Below, one piece after another: positions 1 through 9,564 of a DNA stretch of 64,000 nucleotides. The stretch covers positions 113,743-177,742 of the forward strand of contig RYFE02000007.1 of the NCBI GenBank assembly GCA_004138175.2. Reading direction: 5' to 3'. Both the position numbers and the translations under genes were made by a program. The DNA comes from Chloroflexales bacterium ZM16-3 (lineage in GTDB: Bacteria; Chloroflexota; Chloroflexia; Chloroflexales; Chloroflexaceae). The notes beneath the pieces were generated by a model. That model did no database searches. It saw only the letters and a list, made by a program, of their open reading frames with translations, and was not told the DNA's origin. The number at the start of each line of letters is the position of its first letter. Position 1 is the stretch's first letter.

Positions 1-2
1 GG

Positions 3-1016
3 GCCACGTCGCATGCGAGCAGCGCTGGCGGCACCCTGGCGCTCTACCGCTGGCTGGGTGAGCTTGGCTATGGTGTGGAGCGCCTGGAGTACCGCGATTT
101 CGCACTGGATGCGGGGGCAGATCTACTCTTTGTGCTGGCCCCGGCGGAGAGCTACGCCCCGGCCGATGTCGATGTCGTGCTGCGCTGGGTTGAGGCGGGC
201 GGCACGCTGGTTGTCGCCGACAACCGGCGATTCGGTAGCTCCACGGCATTGCTCCGCGCGCTTGATGTGTCCCTTGCGGCCGCACCCGGCGGTGTGATCG
301 CGCGGGCGGAGCTCGCGCAGCCAGTGGCATCCGCCGATATGATTACGACGCAGACGGGTATGGTGTTCGAGGTTCTCCCCGCCGATGCGGCGCGGATCGT
401 CGGGGCGGCGAGCGCGCCGGTGCTGGTGGGCGTGCAGCGCGGCGCGGGCTACATCTACCTGAGCACGGCCCTGCGCCCATTCACCAACGCTGGCCTGGCC
501 GACGCGGGCAGCGCGGCCCTGGTTCTCGGCCTGCTGCGCCGGGCGCCCACTGGCGGCCGCCTGATCTTCGACGAGTACCACCACGGGTTTGTGCGCGAGC
601 CATCGCTGGGCGGGCTGCTACTGGGCAGCCCATGGGGCTGGGCGGTGATCTACGCCGGCATGGTGGGCGCCGCCTATGTGGTGCTGAGCGGCCGCCGCTT
701 CGGCCGGCCCGCGCCCCTGCGCGAGGAGACGGCCCGCCGCAGCAGCGCCGAGTATCTGGAGAGTATGGCTGGGCTGCTGCGCCGGGGCCGGAAGAGCGGC
801 TACCTGCTGGCCCACTACCGCACGGCCCTCAAGCGTCGCCTGGCCCGGCCCTACGGGGTCAGCCCCAGCCTGGACGATGATGCCTTTGTTGAGGCATTGG
901 CCTCCGCCCGTCAGATCGATGCCGCCGCCCTGCGCGGTCTGCTGGCCCGTATGGCCCGCCCCGAGGTGGGCGAGGCCGAGATCCTGAAGATCATCGCCGA
1001 GGGCGATAAGCTGTAA
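3..1016 (+). CDS. DUF4350-type membrane protein, 5'-truncated by window edge
   Basis: The reading frame is open from the first base of the window, so the real start lies upstream; the first ATG at 75 is internal. The visible N-terminal part looks like the soluble alpha/beta domain of DUF4350 proteins (LLFVLAPAESY, then a GGTLVVADN strand-turn), followed by a FDEYHHGF motif. One membrane segment follows (GWAVIYAGMVGAAYVVL), then a basic cytoplasmic helical tail. In other bacteria DUF4350 genes sit with MoxR ATPase, DUF58 and polytopic membrane genes; the next gene fits that picture. The function is unknown. The family assignment is recognition from sequence style, not a search. Confidence 0.6.
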   Translation, partial: ATSHASSAGGTLALYRWLGELGYGVERLEYRDFALDAGADLLFVLAPAESYAPADVDVVLRWVEAGGTLVVADNRRFGSSTALLRALDVSLAAAPGGVIARAELAQPVASADMITTQTGMVFEVLPADAARIVGAASAPVLVGVQRGAGYIYLSTALRPFTNAGLADAGSAALVLGLLRRAPTGGRLIFDEYHHGFVREPSLGGLLLGSPWGWAVIYAGMVGAAYVVLSGRRFGRPAPLREETARRSSAEYLESMAGLLRRGRKSGYLLAHYRTALKRRLARPYGVSPSLDDDAFVEALASARQIDAAALRGLLARMARPEVGEAEILKIIAEGDKL

Positions 1017-1021
1017 GCTGA

Positions 1022-1044
1022 GGGGACAGGGGACAGGGGACAGG
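1022..1044. repeat. Heptanucleotide repeat, unit ggggaca x3
   Basis: Three tandem copies of a 7-base unit fill the gap between the two membrane-protein genes. The same unit recurs twice near 23175. Confidence 0.8.
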
Positions 1045-1048
1045 CGTT

Positions 1049-2020
1049 ATGCGAAACACTATTCAGCCTATTCTGGATCTGCTTGACGATGGGCTGCACC
1101 TCTACCGGCGCGAGTTCCCGCGCCTGGCCCTTATCGCCGCCCTCGGAGCGGTGCCAGTGATCATCACTGTCTTGCTGGCCCTGCGCAGCCCGCAGCTGCT
1201 CGTCTCGACGTGGGGAATCCTGGCCTTCTACGGCGTCTTGTTCATGGCCCTGCCGATAGGCATCTACCTGATGGGCGCGATCAGCCGGGCTACGACGGCC
1301 TCGCTGGAGGGCCGCCCCGTCGCCATGCGCGATGCTCTGGCGATCGGCCCGCTGCGCCTGCTGGGCATGGGCTGCTACGGCGGCATCTTCTTGTTCGTGG
1401 TCAATATCGTGATCTCGATGATCAGCATGTTCTGCTTCTGCCCGCTCTACATAATGATCGGCGCGACAATCGGCGGGATCGCCAGCGCCTTCCAGGGGAG
1501 CGGGGCGGTCGGCGCGGCGATGGTCGGTATCCTCGTAACGATGATGCTTATCGCCTTTGTATTGCTCTACGGGCTGAGCCTGGTGATAAGCGGGGCGACC
1601 TACGGCAGCCTGCTCTTCAGCCTACAGCCCTTTGTGCAGGGCAGGCTGCGCATGGGCGAGGCGCTGCGGCGCAGCATCGACATGACCTTCTACCGCTTTG
1701 GGGGCAACCTGCTGGTCTATCTTTGCGCCAGCCTGATCTTCGGCACCCTGGCCATGAGCGTAACCCTGGCGATCGGCGTGCTCGTGCCGCTGCCGCTACT
1801 CTTCCTGATCGGCTACGATTCGCCCATCGCCCAGGGGCTGAGCGCGGCGGCCGTGCTCGCCGGCCTGACCCTGACGCTGCCGCCGCTGCCGATCTGGATG
1901 GTTCTGCTCTATCGGCGTCGCCTGGCCGAGCGCGATGGTGCCGACCTGGCCGAGCGGATCGCCGCGTTTGCAGGATCGGATAGCTTAGGCTATGCTGATC
2001 ACATTGACGCTGAGTTGTAA
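1049..2020 (+). CDS. Polytopic membrane protein of unknown function
   Basis: This is a 323-residue protein with about six strongly hydrophobic segments, for example around residues 25-47, 60-80, 105-130, 150-180, 220-250 and 260-285. A short cytoplasmic start (MRNTIQPILDLL) precedes the first segment. The layout resembles glycerophosphodiester-phosphodiesterase membrane-domain and YciC-like integral proteins, but I see no diagnostic motif. It begins 32 bases after the DUF4350-type gene on the same strand and is probably co-transcribed with it. The short gap contains three copies of a 7-base unit (ggggaca). An intrinsic-terminator-like hairpin follows the stop codon. Confidence 0.7.
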   Translation: MRNTIQPILDLLDDGLHLYRREFPRLALIAALGAVPVIITVLLALRSPQLLVSTWGILAFYGVLFMALPIGIYLMGAISRATTASLEGRPVAMRDALAIGPLRLLGMGCYGGIFLFVVNIVISMISMFCFCPLYIMIGATIGGIASAFQGSGAVGAAMVGILVTMMLIAFVLLYGLSLVISGATYGSLLFSLQPFVQGRLRMGEALRRSIDMTFYRFGGNLLVYLCASLIFGTLAMSVTLAIGVLVPLPLLFLIGYDSPIAQGLSAAAVLAGLTLTLPPLPIWMVLLYRRRLAERDGADLAERIAAFAGSDSLGYADHIDAEL

Positions 2021-2022
2021 TC

Positions 2023-2050
2023 TGGGGCGTAGCCCCGGGTCTCTTTTTTT
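2023..2050 (+). terminator. Intrinsic terminator after membrane-protein gene
   Basis: A short GC stem (ggggc-gta-gcccc) starts right after the stop at 2020 and is followed by tctc and a run of T. It would end the DUF4350/membrane-protein transcript. The stem is only about 5-6 bp. Confidence 0.5.
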
Positions 2051-2166
2051 GCAATACCGCAGAAGTAACGCTGTCACCCTGAGCGAAGCGAAGGGGTCCC
2101 GGCCGGGATTCTTCGCTTCGCTCAGAATGACAAGCTCTCCCACAGCGCCACTTATGCGGTATTGCC
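2051..2166. repeat. REP-like palindromic element (family A), single copy
   Basis: The element starts with gcaataccgcagaagtaac and ends with the reverse complement of its start (gcggtattgcc). The core has the arms ctgagcgaagcgaag and cttcgcttcgctcag around a ggcccggccggg-like centre. Identical cores occur near 3810-4240, 31470-31530 and 33346-33586. A run of T follows at its 3' edge. Confidence 0.85.
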
Positions 2167-2180
2167 TTTTTTTTGTTTAT

Positions 2181-2200
2181 GGGGGTGGATTTCCACCCCC
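2181..2200. other. Perfect hairpin just upstream of argB
   Basis: A 9-bp perfect stem (gggggtgga / tccaccccc) with a TT loop ends about 11 bases before the argB ribosome-binding site. It could stabilise the mRNA 5' end or act as a leader hairpin; no regulatory role is shown. Confidence 0.5.
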
Positions 2201-2220
2201 ATGCCCCCGCCGGAGGCGGC

Positions 2221-2973
2221 ATGAAGAAGATCACGGTGGTGAAGGTTGGCGGGAATGAGCTGGACGACCCGGCCTTCCTGGATGGGCTGAGCGCGGCGGT
2301 GGCGGGCTTCGACCGGCCGATGGTACTTGTCCACGGCGGCGGCAAGGAGATCACATCCGCCCTGGATCACTACGGCGTCCACAGCGAGTTTGTCGGCGGC
2401 CTGCGTGTCACCTCGCCCGAGGCTATGGCGATCATGCAGCGCGTGGTCTGCGGGACGATCAACAAGCGGGTTGTCGGGCGGCTGGTGGACGCGGGCACCC
2501 GCGCGCTGGGCCTGAGCGGGCTTGACCTGGGGCTGCTGGGCTGTGAGCCGCAGCGTCCAGGTGGGGTTGATCTCGGGCGGGTCGGCCTGATCACCCGCGT
2601 GGACACCGAGGCGATCATGGCGATGCTCGGCCTGGGCTGGCTGCCGGTCTTCGCGCCGGTGGCCCGTGGCGACGCCGACGGCCTGAGCTATAACGTGAAC
2701 GCCGACCAGGTGGCCCAGGCTATCGCCGGGGCCTTCGCCGGGGCCGAGCTGCTCTTTGTGAGCAATGTGCCGGGCGTGATCCTGGGCGGGCAGGTTGCCG
2801 CACAGCTCGGGCGGGGCGAGGTGGCGGCGGCGATCACATCGGGCGAGATCAGCGGCGGGATGGTGCCGAAGGTGCGGGCCGCCCTTGACGCCCTCGACGC
2901 CGGGGCCGCCTCGGCGCGGATCACCAACCTGGCCGGGTTCTCTGGCGGCGGCACTCGTATTGTGGAATGTTGA
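2221..2973 (+). CDS. argB: Acetylglutamate kinase
   Basis: This 250-residue amino-acid-kinase-fold enzyme would phosphorylate N-acetylglutamate with ATP, the second step of arginine synthesis. The start VVKVGGNEL supplies the Lys-Gly-Gly nucleotide-binding motif. LVHGGGKEI is the Gly-rich acylglutamate-binding loop, and [17 protein letters not shown] is the family's NxNAD segment. The C-terminal [14 protein letters not shown] provides the catalytic Lys region. I chose ATG 2221 because cggaggc lies just upstream and homologues start with this [10 protein letters not shown] strand; an in-frame ATG at 2173 would add a non-homologous tail. No other arg gene is in view. LysW-dependent aminoadipate kinases are close relatives and are not fully excluded. 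Confidence 0.88.
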   Translation: MKKITVVKVGGNELDDPAFLDGLSAAVAGFDRPMVLVHGGGKEITSALDHYGVHSEFVGGLRVTSPEAMAIMQRVVCGTINKRVVGRLVDAGTRALGLSGLDLGLLGCEPQRPGGVDLGRVGLITRVDTEAIMAMLGLGWLPVFAPVARGDADGLSYNVNADQVAQAIAGAFAGAELLFVSNVPGVILGGQVAAQLGRGEVAAAITSGEISGGMVPKVRAALDALDAGAASARITNLAGFSGGGTRIVEC

Positions 2974-3004
2974 ATTCAACATTCAGCATTCAGCACTCAG
3001 GATC

Positions 3005-3706
3005 ATGAGCGACAACCCGGCCTCTTCATCAAGTTCCGCCGACACGGGCGACATCTTCCGCTCGCTTGAGCCCCGGCAGCGCGCCGAGGTCGAGCGTCTG
3101 ATCGTCTACAACGTCTACCCTGGCGGGCAGGTCTTCCACTCGCCGAACGAGGTTGGCGAACGGCTCTTTGTGATGCGCTCTGGCCGCGTCCGCGTCTACA
3201 AGCTCTCGCCCGAGGGCCGCGCGCTGACCCTGATGGTGCTGGAGCCGCCGACGATCTTTGGCGAGATGATCCTGGTGGGCCAGCGGGTTCATGACACCTT
3301 CGCCGAGTCGATGGCCGAGTGCGTGATCGGCGTGATCGGAGGCGACACGCTGCGCCAGATCCTTGAGCGCCACCCCCAGGTGGCGCTGGCGCTGATGGAG
3401 CTGATGGGCCAGCGGCTGCGGGCCATGGAGAATAAGCTGGCCGACATCGCCTTTAAGAGCGTGCCGCAGCGCCTCGCCAGCGTCCTGCTCAACCTGGCCG
3501 GTGTCGGCCCCGGCCCGGTAGCGAGCGATATCCCGCCGAGCGTGGTGCGCTACACCCACCAGCACCTCGCCGATATGATCGGCTCCTACCGCGAGACGGT
3601 GACAAAGGCGATCGGTGAGCTGCGCGAGGCCGGGATGATCCGCATTGAGGATGAGGTGATCTCGCTGATGGACCTGCCCCAGCTCCAGCGGCTCGCGCAT
3701 AGCTAA
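3005..3706 (+). CDS. Crp/Fnr-family transcriptional regulator
   Basis: This 233-residue protein has an N-terminal cyclic-nucleotide-binding-like beta barrel (about residues 20-130; YPGGQVFHSPNEVGERLFVM, then IFGEMILVG) and a long dimerisation helix. The C-terminal winged helix-turn-helix covers about 165-225; its recognition part reads HQHLADMIGSYRETVTKAI, very close to the Crp/Fnr signature. No N-terminal Cys cluster is present, so an Fnr-type oxygen sensor is unlikely. The barrel lacks the full cAMP-binding RS pair, so the effector is unknown. ATG 3005 is used because the reading frame upstream of it overlaps argB. The neighbours give no clear regulon. Confidence 0.85.
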   Translation: MSDNPASSSSSADTGDIFRSLEPRQRAEVERLIVYNVYPGGQVFHSPNEVGERLFVMRSGRVRVYKLSPEGRALTLMVLEPPTIFGEMILVGQRVHDTFAESMAECVIGVIGGDTLRQILERHPQVALALMELMGQRLRAMENKLADIAFKSVPQRLASVLLNLAGVGPGPVASDIPPSVVRYTHQHLADMIGSYRETVTKAIGELREAGMIRIEDEVISLMDLPQLQRLAHS

Positions 3707-3777
3707 CGAGATGGTGAGAGGGAGCGCAAAGCGGGCGGTTCAGTCCTGCGGGCTGAGCGTGTTGAAAAGGTAAAAGG

Positions 3778-4270
3778 GCAGTACCGCAAAAGGAACGCTG
3801 TGGTATTTACTTGTCATTCTGAGCGAAGCGAAGAATCCCGGCCGGGACCCTTCGCTTCGCTCAGGGTGACAGCGTTCCTTTTGCTCTACTGCGTAAAAGG
3901 TAATACCGCAGAAGTAACCCTGTGAGGTGTCCTGTCATTCTGAGCGCAGCGAAGAATCCCGGCCGGGACCCTTCGCTTCGCTCAGGGTGACAGCGTTCCT
4001 TTTGCTCTATTGCGGTAAAAGGTAATACCGCAGAAGTAACCCTGTGAAGTGTTCTGTCGCAGTACCGCAAAAGGAACGCTGTGGTATTTACTTGTCATTC
4101 TGAGCGCAGCGAAGAATCCCGGCCGGGACCCTTCGCTTCGCTCAGGGTGACAGCGTTCCTTTTGCTCTACTGCGTTCTGTCATTCTGAGCGCAGCGAAGA
4201 ATCCCGGCCGGGACCCTTCGCTTCGCTCAGGGTGACATGGGTGACAGGGTTACTTCTGCGGTATTGCGGT
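3778..4270. repeat. Array of REP-like elements (family A), four cores
   Basis: This 580-base gap between the Crp gene and the GT4 gene holds no credible gene. It contains four copies of the palindromic core (tcattctgagcg...cgctcagggtgaca) with flanks that alternate between agaagtaaccctgt and aaaggaacgctgt. Whole units have been duplicated in tandem: the stretch near 3781 is almost identical to that near 4061. Centres vary between gaagaatccc and gaccctt halves. Confidence 0.9.
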
Positions 4271-4290
4271 AAAAGGTAGAAGTGATACTT

Positions 4291-5454
4291 TTACTTTTTG
4301 CCTTTTACCTTTGTGTATCGGAGATCTTCAAATAGCCGCTCATACATCTCGGCCGTCTTCTCGGTGCTGAACTTCAGCGCCACCTCTGCGCGCGGGCGCA
4401 CGTAGCGGTCGCGGTCGCCGAGGATGTCGAGGATGGCTGTGGCGAGCGCGCTGCTGTCGCCGATGGGCACCACCTGGCCCATGCCCGTCTGGAGCACGGG
4501 CTGGCGGACGCCGGGCAGGGCGCTGGCGATCGAGGGCGTGCCACAGAGCATCGCCTCAACCTGGACGAGCCCGAAGGTCTCGGTGGAGTTGAGCGAGGGC
4601 ACGACGATCAGGTCGAGGTTCGGGAAGAAGGTGGCCATATCGGTCGGCCCGAGGGTGCCCACAAAGGTCCAGTGGTTGCGGAAGCGCTCGAAGAGCGGGG
4701 CCAGGTGGCGGGCGTACGCCTCCTCGCCAAGGACGTTCTCGTAGGGGCCGGCGAAGAGCACGCGGGCGTTCGGGTAGGCTTCTAGGATGCGTGGCAGGGC
4801 GTTGAGCAGCACCTCGACGCCCTTTTCGGCGGCGAGGCGGGCGGCCATGCCGATCACCGGGCCGCGCAGGTTATAGCGCTCGCGGAAGCTTGTAATGTTC
4901 TCGGTGCTGGCTGCGGCCACCTCGACCGGGGGCGGGATGACGACGATCTTGTCGCGGAAGCGCCGCAGGAAGGGCGAGTGGTCGGCGAAATCCTGGGTGT
5001 AGGCGACGATGCGGGTCGCCAGGGTGCCAGCTGCCACATTGGCCGTATCGACGACGCGGTTGGCGACCCGGTTCATCAGGCCGGGGGGCAGCTGGAGGTC
5101 GCTATGGTAGGTGAGCACCACGGGCTGGCGAAGCAGGCGGCCGCGCAGGGCCAGGCCAGGCGCGTCGAACTGCGGCAGGTGCAGGCTCATCGCGTCGTGC
5201 TGGAGCGAGAGGACGTTGGCCAGCAGGCCGAAGGTGGGCATGATCACGCCCTTGGAGACGCGGGCGGCCACCGGGGCGCGCACCACCCGCACCCCGTCCA
5301 TCAGCTCGTGGCGGGGCAGGCTGGGGTCGTACTGCGAGGTGAGCACGGTGATGCTGTGGCCTCGGCGGGCCAGGGCGGTGGCTAGCCGCTCGACATAGAT
5401 CGTCAGCCCGCTGGTATAGGGGCGGTAGTAGGTCAGGGCGAAGAGAATGCGCAT
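4291..5454 (-). CDS. GT4-family glycosyltransferase
   Basis: This 387-residue GT-B-fold transferase starts MRILFALTYYRPYTSGLTIY, the usual N-terminal Rossmann strand plus Gly-rich acceptor loop. The C-terminal half has GMAARLAAEKGVEVLLNAL and, near residues 285-310, the nucleotide-sugar EX7E-type region (NSTETFGLVQVEAM). It would transfer a sugar from an NDP-sugar to a lipid or glycan acceptor; the acceptor is unknown. It lies downstream of tRNA-Cys but is separated from it by a terminator. Its last residues (YTKVKGKK) are encoded by an AAAGGCA-type heptanucleotide repeat that runs into the gap, so the C-terminus seems to have been rewritten by the repeat. Confidence 0.85.
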   Translation of the reverse strand: MRILFALTYYRPYTSGLTIYVERLATALARRGHSITVLTSQYDPSLPRHELMDGVRVVRAPVAARVSKGVIMPTFGLLANVLSLQHDAMSLHLPQFDAPGLALRGRLLRQPVVLTYHSDLQLPPGLMNRVANRVVDTANVAAGTLATRIVAYTQDFADHSPFLRRFRDKIVVIPPPVEVAAASTENITSFRERYNLRGPVIGMAARLAAEKGVEVLLNALPRILEAYPNARVLFAGPYENVLGEEAYARHLAPLFERFRNHWTFVGTLGPTDMATFFPNLDLIVVPSLNSTETFGLVQVEAMLCGTPSIASALPGVRQPVLQTGMGQVVPIGDSSALATAILDILGDRDRYVRPRAEVALKFSTEKTAEMYERLFEDLRYTKVKGKK

Positions 5455-5482
5455 ATGGGCAAGAACCTCTGTGGCGCATAGG

Positions 5483-5538
5483 AAAACCGAAGGGCCGGGG
5501 AGGGCCGCAGTGACTGCGGGCTCCCCCCGGCCCTTCGG
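5483..5538 (-). terminator. Intrinsic terminator of tRNA-Cys
   Basis: Read on the minus strand just after the tRNA, a long GC stem (ccgaagggccgggg and its complement, with an inner gccgcag/ctgcggg stem) is followed by TTTT. Confidence 0.7.
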
Positions 5539-5545
5539 CGTGAGA

Positions 5546-5620
5546 TGGAGGCGACGGCCGGAATCGAACCGGCGAATGGCGGTTTTGCAGACCGCTGCAT
5601 TACCACTTTGCTACGTCGCC
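5546..5620 (-). tRNA. tRNA-Cys (GCA), CCA encoded
   Basis: Read on the minus strand, the 7-bp acceptor stem GGCGACG pairs with CGTCGCC. The anticodon stem GCGGT/ACCGC encloses loop CTGCAAA, which puts GCA at positions 34-36. The T arm is GCCGG-TTCGATT-CCGGC. The discriminator is T (U73), a known cysteine identity base, and CCA is encoded. The gene is 72 bases plus CCA and is followed by a terminator. Confidence 0.97.
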
Positions 5621-5720
5621 TCAGCGCCGCGCATTGTAGCACAGCGGTGTATGGCGCGCAAGTAGGGGCAGCTCCATCGGTGGGGGTGCGGGGGCGGCTC
5701 CGCCGCCCCCGCAGAATTAT

Positions 5721-5761
5721 TTTGTTGGGTTTGGGCGGCGAAGCCGCCCAAACCCAACAAA
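5721..5761. repeat. Perfect hairpin repeat (family E)
   Basis: Two perfect 19-base arms (tttgttgggtttgggcggc and complement) enclose a gaa loop. Part of the same element recurs at about 42125-42165, where only half of the palindrome remains. Related cgaagcc-type hairpins are near 43710-43840. Confidence 0.8.
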
Positions 5762-5834
5762 GAACCGGGTCTGGGGCGAAGCCCCAGGACGTTGCCATGT
5801 GGCTACCCGCCCGGGGCGGGCACGTTGGCCCGCC

Positions 5835-7655
<1,821 letters not shown>

Positions 7656-8076
7656 ATGTGCTCTCCTTCATAATGTTATGAAACCCGTAGGGATAGCCGC
7701 CATTATAGCTCACATTACTGTCTGGGCTGCGCCCTATGGCGATTGCGGATACGCGGCTCCGCCGCGCCTGAGCCCTATCCGAGAATAATGCAATTCTCTT
7801 CACAAGGCTTTGCAAAGGGATTTTCCTTTATTAGTGCGCGTTGACACAAGCTAGATTGTGGGTATAATTCCTGTACACACGAATTTCGTGTTACTTCCGT
7901 CATTGCCCCGACCCAGCACGAGCGCCGACCCCAACCCTGCTACAACCACACCATCGCGCTCCTCTCTATAGATAAGGCTTGTAGGTGCTTTGCCGTCTGG
8001 CCTCAGGTGCCGCCTGCTGATGCGCGTCGCCTGTACGCTGTGCGCCGTACCTTCGTTCGCCACGGAAAGGCTAACT
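7656..8076. other. Divergent promoter region between icd and nuoA
   Basis: These 421 bases hold no gene. On the minus side a TATAAT-like box (7702-7707, read in reverse) could serve icd. On the plus side the nuo promoter lies at 7841-7868, leaving an untranslated leader of about 200 bases before nuoA. The leader contains a small hairpin (acacgaa/ttcgtgt) near the expected transcript start. Confidence 0.6.
7841..7868 (+). promoter_or_regulatory. Sigma70-type promoter for the nuo operon
   Basis: A perfect TTGACA at 7841-7846 and a perfect TATAAT at 7863-7868 are separated by 16 bases. It is the only strong promoter I see ahead of nuoA. Confidence 0.8.
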
Positions 8077-8433
8077 ATGCTTGCCACGTTTGCCCCGATC
8101 CTGGTGATGTTCCTCATCGCGCTGTTCATCGCGGTCTTCGTGATCTCCTTCTCCTCCATCCTCGGCCCGAAGAGAGACACCGCGCGCAAGCTGGCCCCCT
8201 ACGAGTCGGGCATGGAGCCGATCGGCGCGGCGATCCGGCGCATCCCGGTGAAGTTCTATATTGTGGCGATGCTCTTTATCGTCTTTGATATCGAGGTGGT
8301 CTTCTTCTTCCCCTTCGCGCTGGTCTTCCGCGCGCTGGGTGTGCCGGGGCTGCTGGCAATGGGTGTCTTTTTTCTCTTTCTGCTGGTCGGCTTCGTCTAT
8401 GAGTGGAAGAAAGGGGCTCTGCGATGGGAATAG
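8077..8433 (+). CDS. nuoA: NADH-quinone oxidoreductase subunit A
   Basis: This 118-residue protein has three membrane helices. The signature [22 protein letters not shown] (split here by the usual cytosolic loop) and [20 protein letters not shown] match NuoA, including the conserved acidic residues of the second helix that face the quinone/E-channel region. ATG 8077 is preceded by ggaaagg at 6-base spacing; the longer upstream frame is not homologous. It is the first gene of the operon and its 3' end overlaps nuoB. Confidence 0.95.
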   Translation: MLATFAPILVMFLIALFIAVFVISFSSILGPKRDTARKLAPYESGMEPIGAAIRRIPVKFYIVAMLFIVFDIEVVFFFPFALVFRALGVPGLLAMGVFFLFLLVGFVYEWKKGALRWE

Positions 8434-8948
8434 AGGAGAAGGCCGGCGACATGGGGGTCGTCACCACCTCGCTTGAGGCGATGGTGAACTGGGGCCGCAC
8501 CAACGCGATGTGGCCGCTGCTCTTCGGCCTGGCCTGCTGTGCGATCGAGATGATGAGCGCCCAGGGCGCCAACTACGATCTCTCGCGCTTCGGCATGGAG
8601 CTGAACCGCGCCTCGCCCCGCCAGGCCGACCTGATGATCGTCGCCGGGCGGGTCAGCCGCAAGATGGCCCCGGTGCTGCGCCGGCTCTACGACCAGATGC
8701 CTGACCCGAAGTGGGTGATCGCCATGGGCGACTGCGCGGCCTGCGGCGGGGTCTTTAACAACTACGCGATCGTCCAGGGCGTCGATGAGGTGGTGCCGGT
8801 CGATGTCTATTTCGCCGGATGCCCGCCCCGCCCCGAGGCGCTGATCGATGGCATCATGATGCTCCACGCGAAGGTGCGGCGCGAGAAGATTACGGGCAAG
8901 AAGGAGGACGCGATTGTTCTCCAGCAGCCGCTTGTGCAGGTGAAGTAG
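8424..8948 (+). CDS. nuoB: NADH-quinone oxidoreductase subunit B (N2 cluster)
   Basis: This 174-residue subunit carries [4Fe-4S] cluster N2, the last electron carrier before quinone. The adjacent Cys pair is in [10 protein letters not shown], the third Cys in GDCAACGG and the fourth in [10 protein letters not shown]. The GDCAACGG segment has a second Cys where most homologues have Ser (CASSGG). ATG 8424 overlaps the end of nuoA by 10 bases and has aaagggg upstream, so translation is probably coupled; an in-frame ATG at 8403 is less likely. Its TAG stop lies inside the first palindrome of the operon. Confidence 0.95.
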   Translation: MGIEEKAGDMGVVTTSLEAMVNWGRTNAMWPLLFGLACCAIEMMSAQGANYDLSRFGMELNRASPRQADLMIVAGRVSRKMAPVLRRLYDQMPDPKWVIAMGDCAACGGVFNNYAIVQGVDEVVPVDVYFAGCPPRPEALIDGIMMLHAKVRREKITGKKEDAIVLQQPLVQVK

Positions 8949-8972
8949 GGACGCAGCGCGCTGCGTCCGTAC
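8945..8972. repeat. Palindrome in nuoB-nuoC gap (family C)
   Basis: ggacgcagcg and its complement meet without a loop. The first bases include the nuoB stop codon. The same core recurs at 10804, 56114 and 58142. Confidence 0.85.
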
Positions 8973-8981
8973 CGAGGCATT

Positions 8982-9500
8982 ATGGATAATACATATATCC
9001 TTGACATTCTCCGCGCCCGCCTGCCGCAGGCCACCCTCGCCGCCGACGAGTTCCGTGGCGACCTGCGCGTGACGGTGCGGCGCGAGGATCTGCTCGATCT
9101 GGCCCGCCTGCTGCGCGATGACCCCGACCTCGGGTTCAACTACCTGGAGAATCTCTGCGGGGTGGACTACCTCGGGCGCGAGCCGCGCTTTGAGGTGGTC
9201 TACAACGTGCTGTCGCTGGCATCTGGACAGCGAATCTGCCTGAAGGTCGGCGCTCCCGAGGACGACCCGCGCGTGCCCTCGCTCACCGGCGTCTGGCCTA
9301 CGGCGAACTACCACGAGCGCGAGGCATACGACTTGCTGGGGATCGTCTTCGACGGCCACCCGGCCCTCTCGCGCATCCTCATGCCCGACGACTGGGTCGG
9401 CCACCCGCTGCGCAAGGATCACCCGCTCGGCGATGAGGAGGTGGCCTTCACCTTCAACCAGGATCGCATCTACGCACATAAGCCGTTTGCCAAGAAATGA
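8982..9500 (+). CDS. nuoC: NADH-quinone oxidoreductase subunit C
   Basis: This 172-residue protein is a 30-kDa-type subunit of the peripheral arm. The family signature is clear: WPTANYHEREAYDLLGIVFDGHP followed by LSRILMPDDWVGHPLRKDHP (each segment given separately here). It is a stand-alone NuoC and not the NuoCD fusion seen in enterobacteria. It is separated from nuoB and nuoD by palindromic spacers. Confidence 0.94.
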   Translation: MDNTYILDILRARLPQATLAADEFRGDLRVTVRREDLLDLARLLRDDPDLGFNYLENLCGVDYLGREPRFEVVYNVLSLASGQRICLKVGAPEDDPRVPSLTGVWPTANYHEREAYDLLGIVFDGHPALSRILMPDDWVGHPLRKDHPLGDEEVAFTFNQDRIYAHKPFAKK

Positions 9501-9504
9501 TATC

Positions 9505-9544
9505 GGTCGTGTAGGGGCGCGTCGCGACGCGCCCCTACACGACC
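9505..9544. repeat. 40-bp perfect palindrome in nuoC-nuoD gap
   Basis: Two 20-base arms (ggtcgtgtaggggcgcgtcg and its complement) meet with no loop. It occupies nearly the whole gap between the nuoC stop and the nuoD start. Confidence 0.9.
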
Positions 9545-9564
9545 ATACGATTGGGATACGCCCA

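Noticed and set aside
3778..4270. CRISPR array
   Set aside because: Repeats are long palindromes with no regular unique spacers of 30-40 bases and no cas genes nearby.
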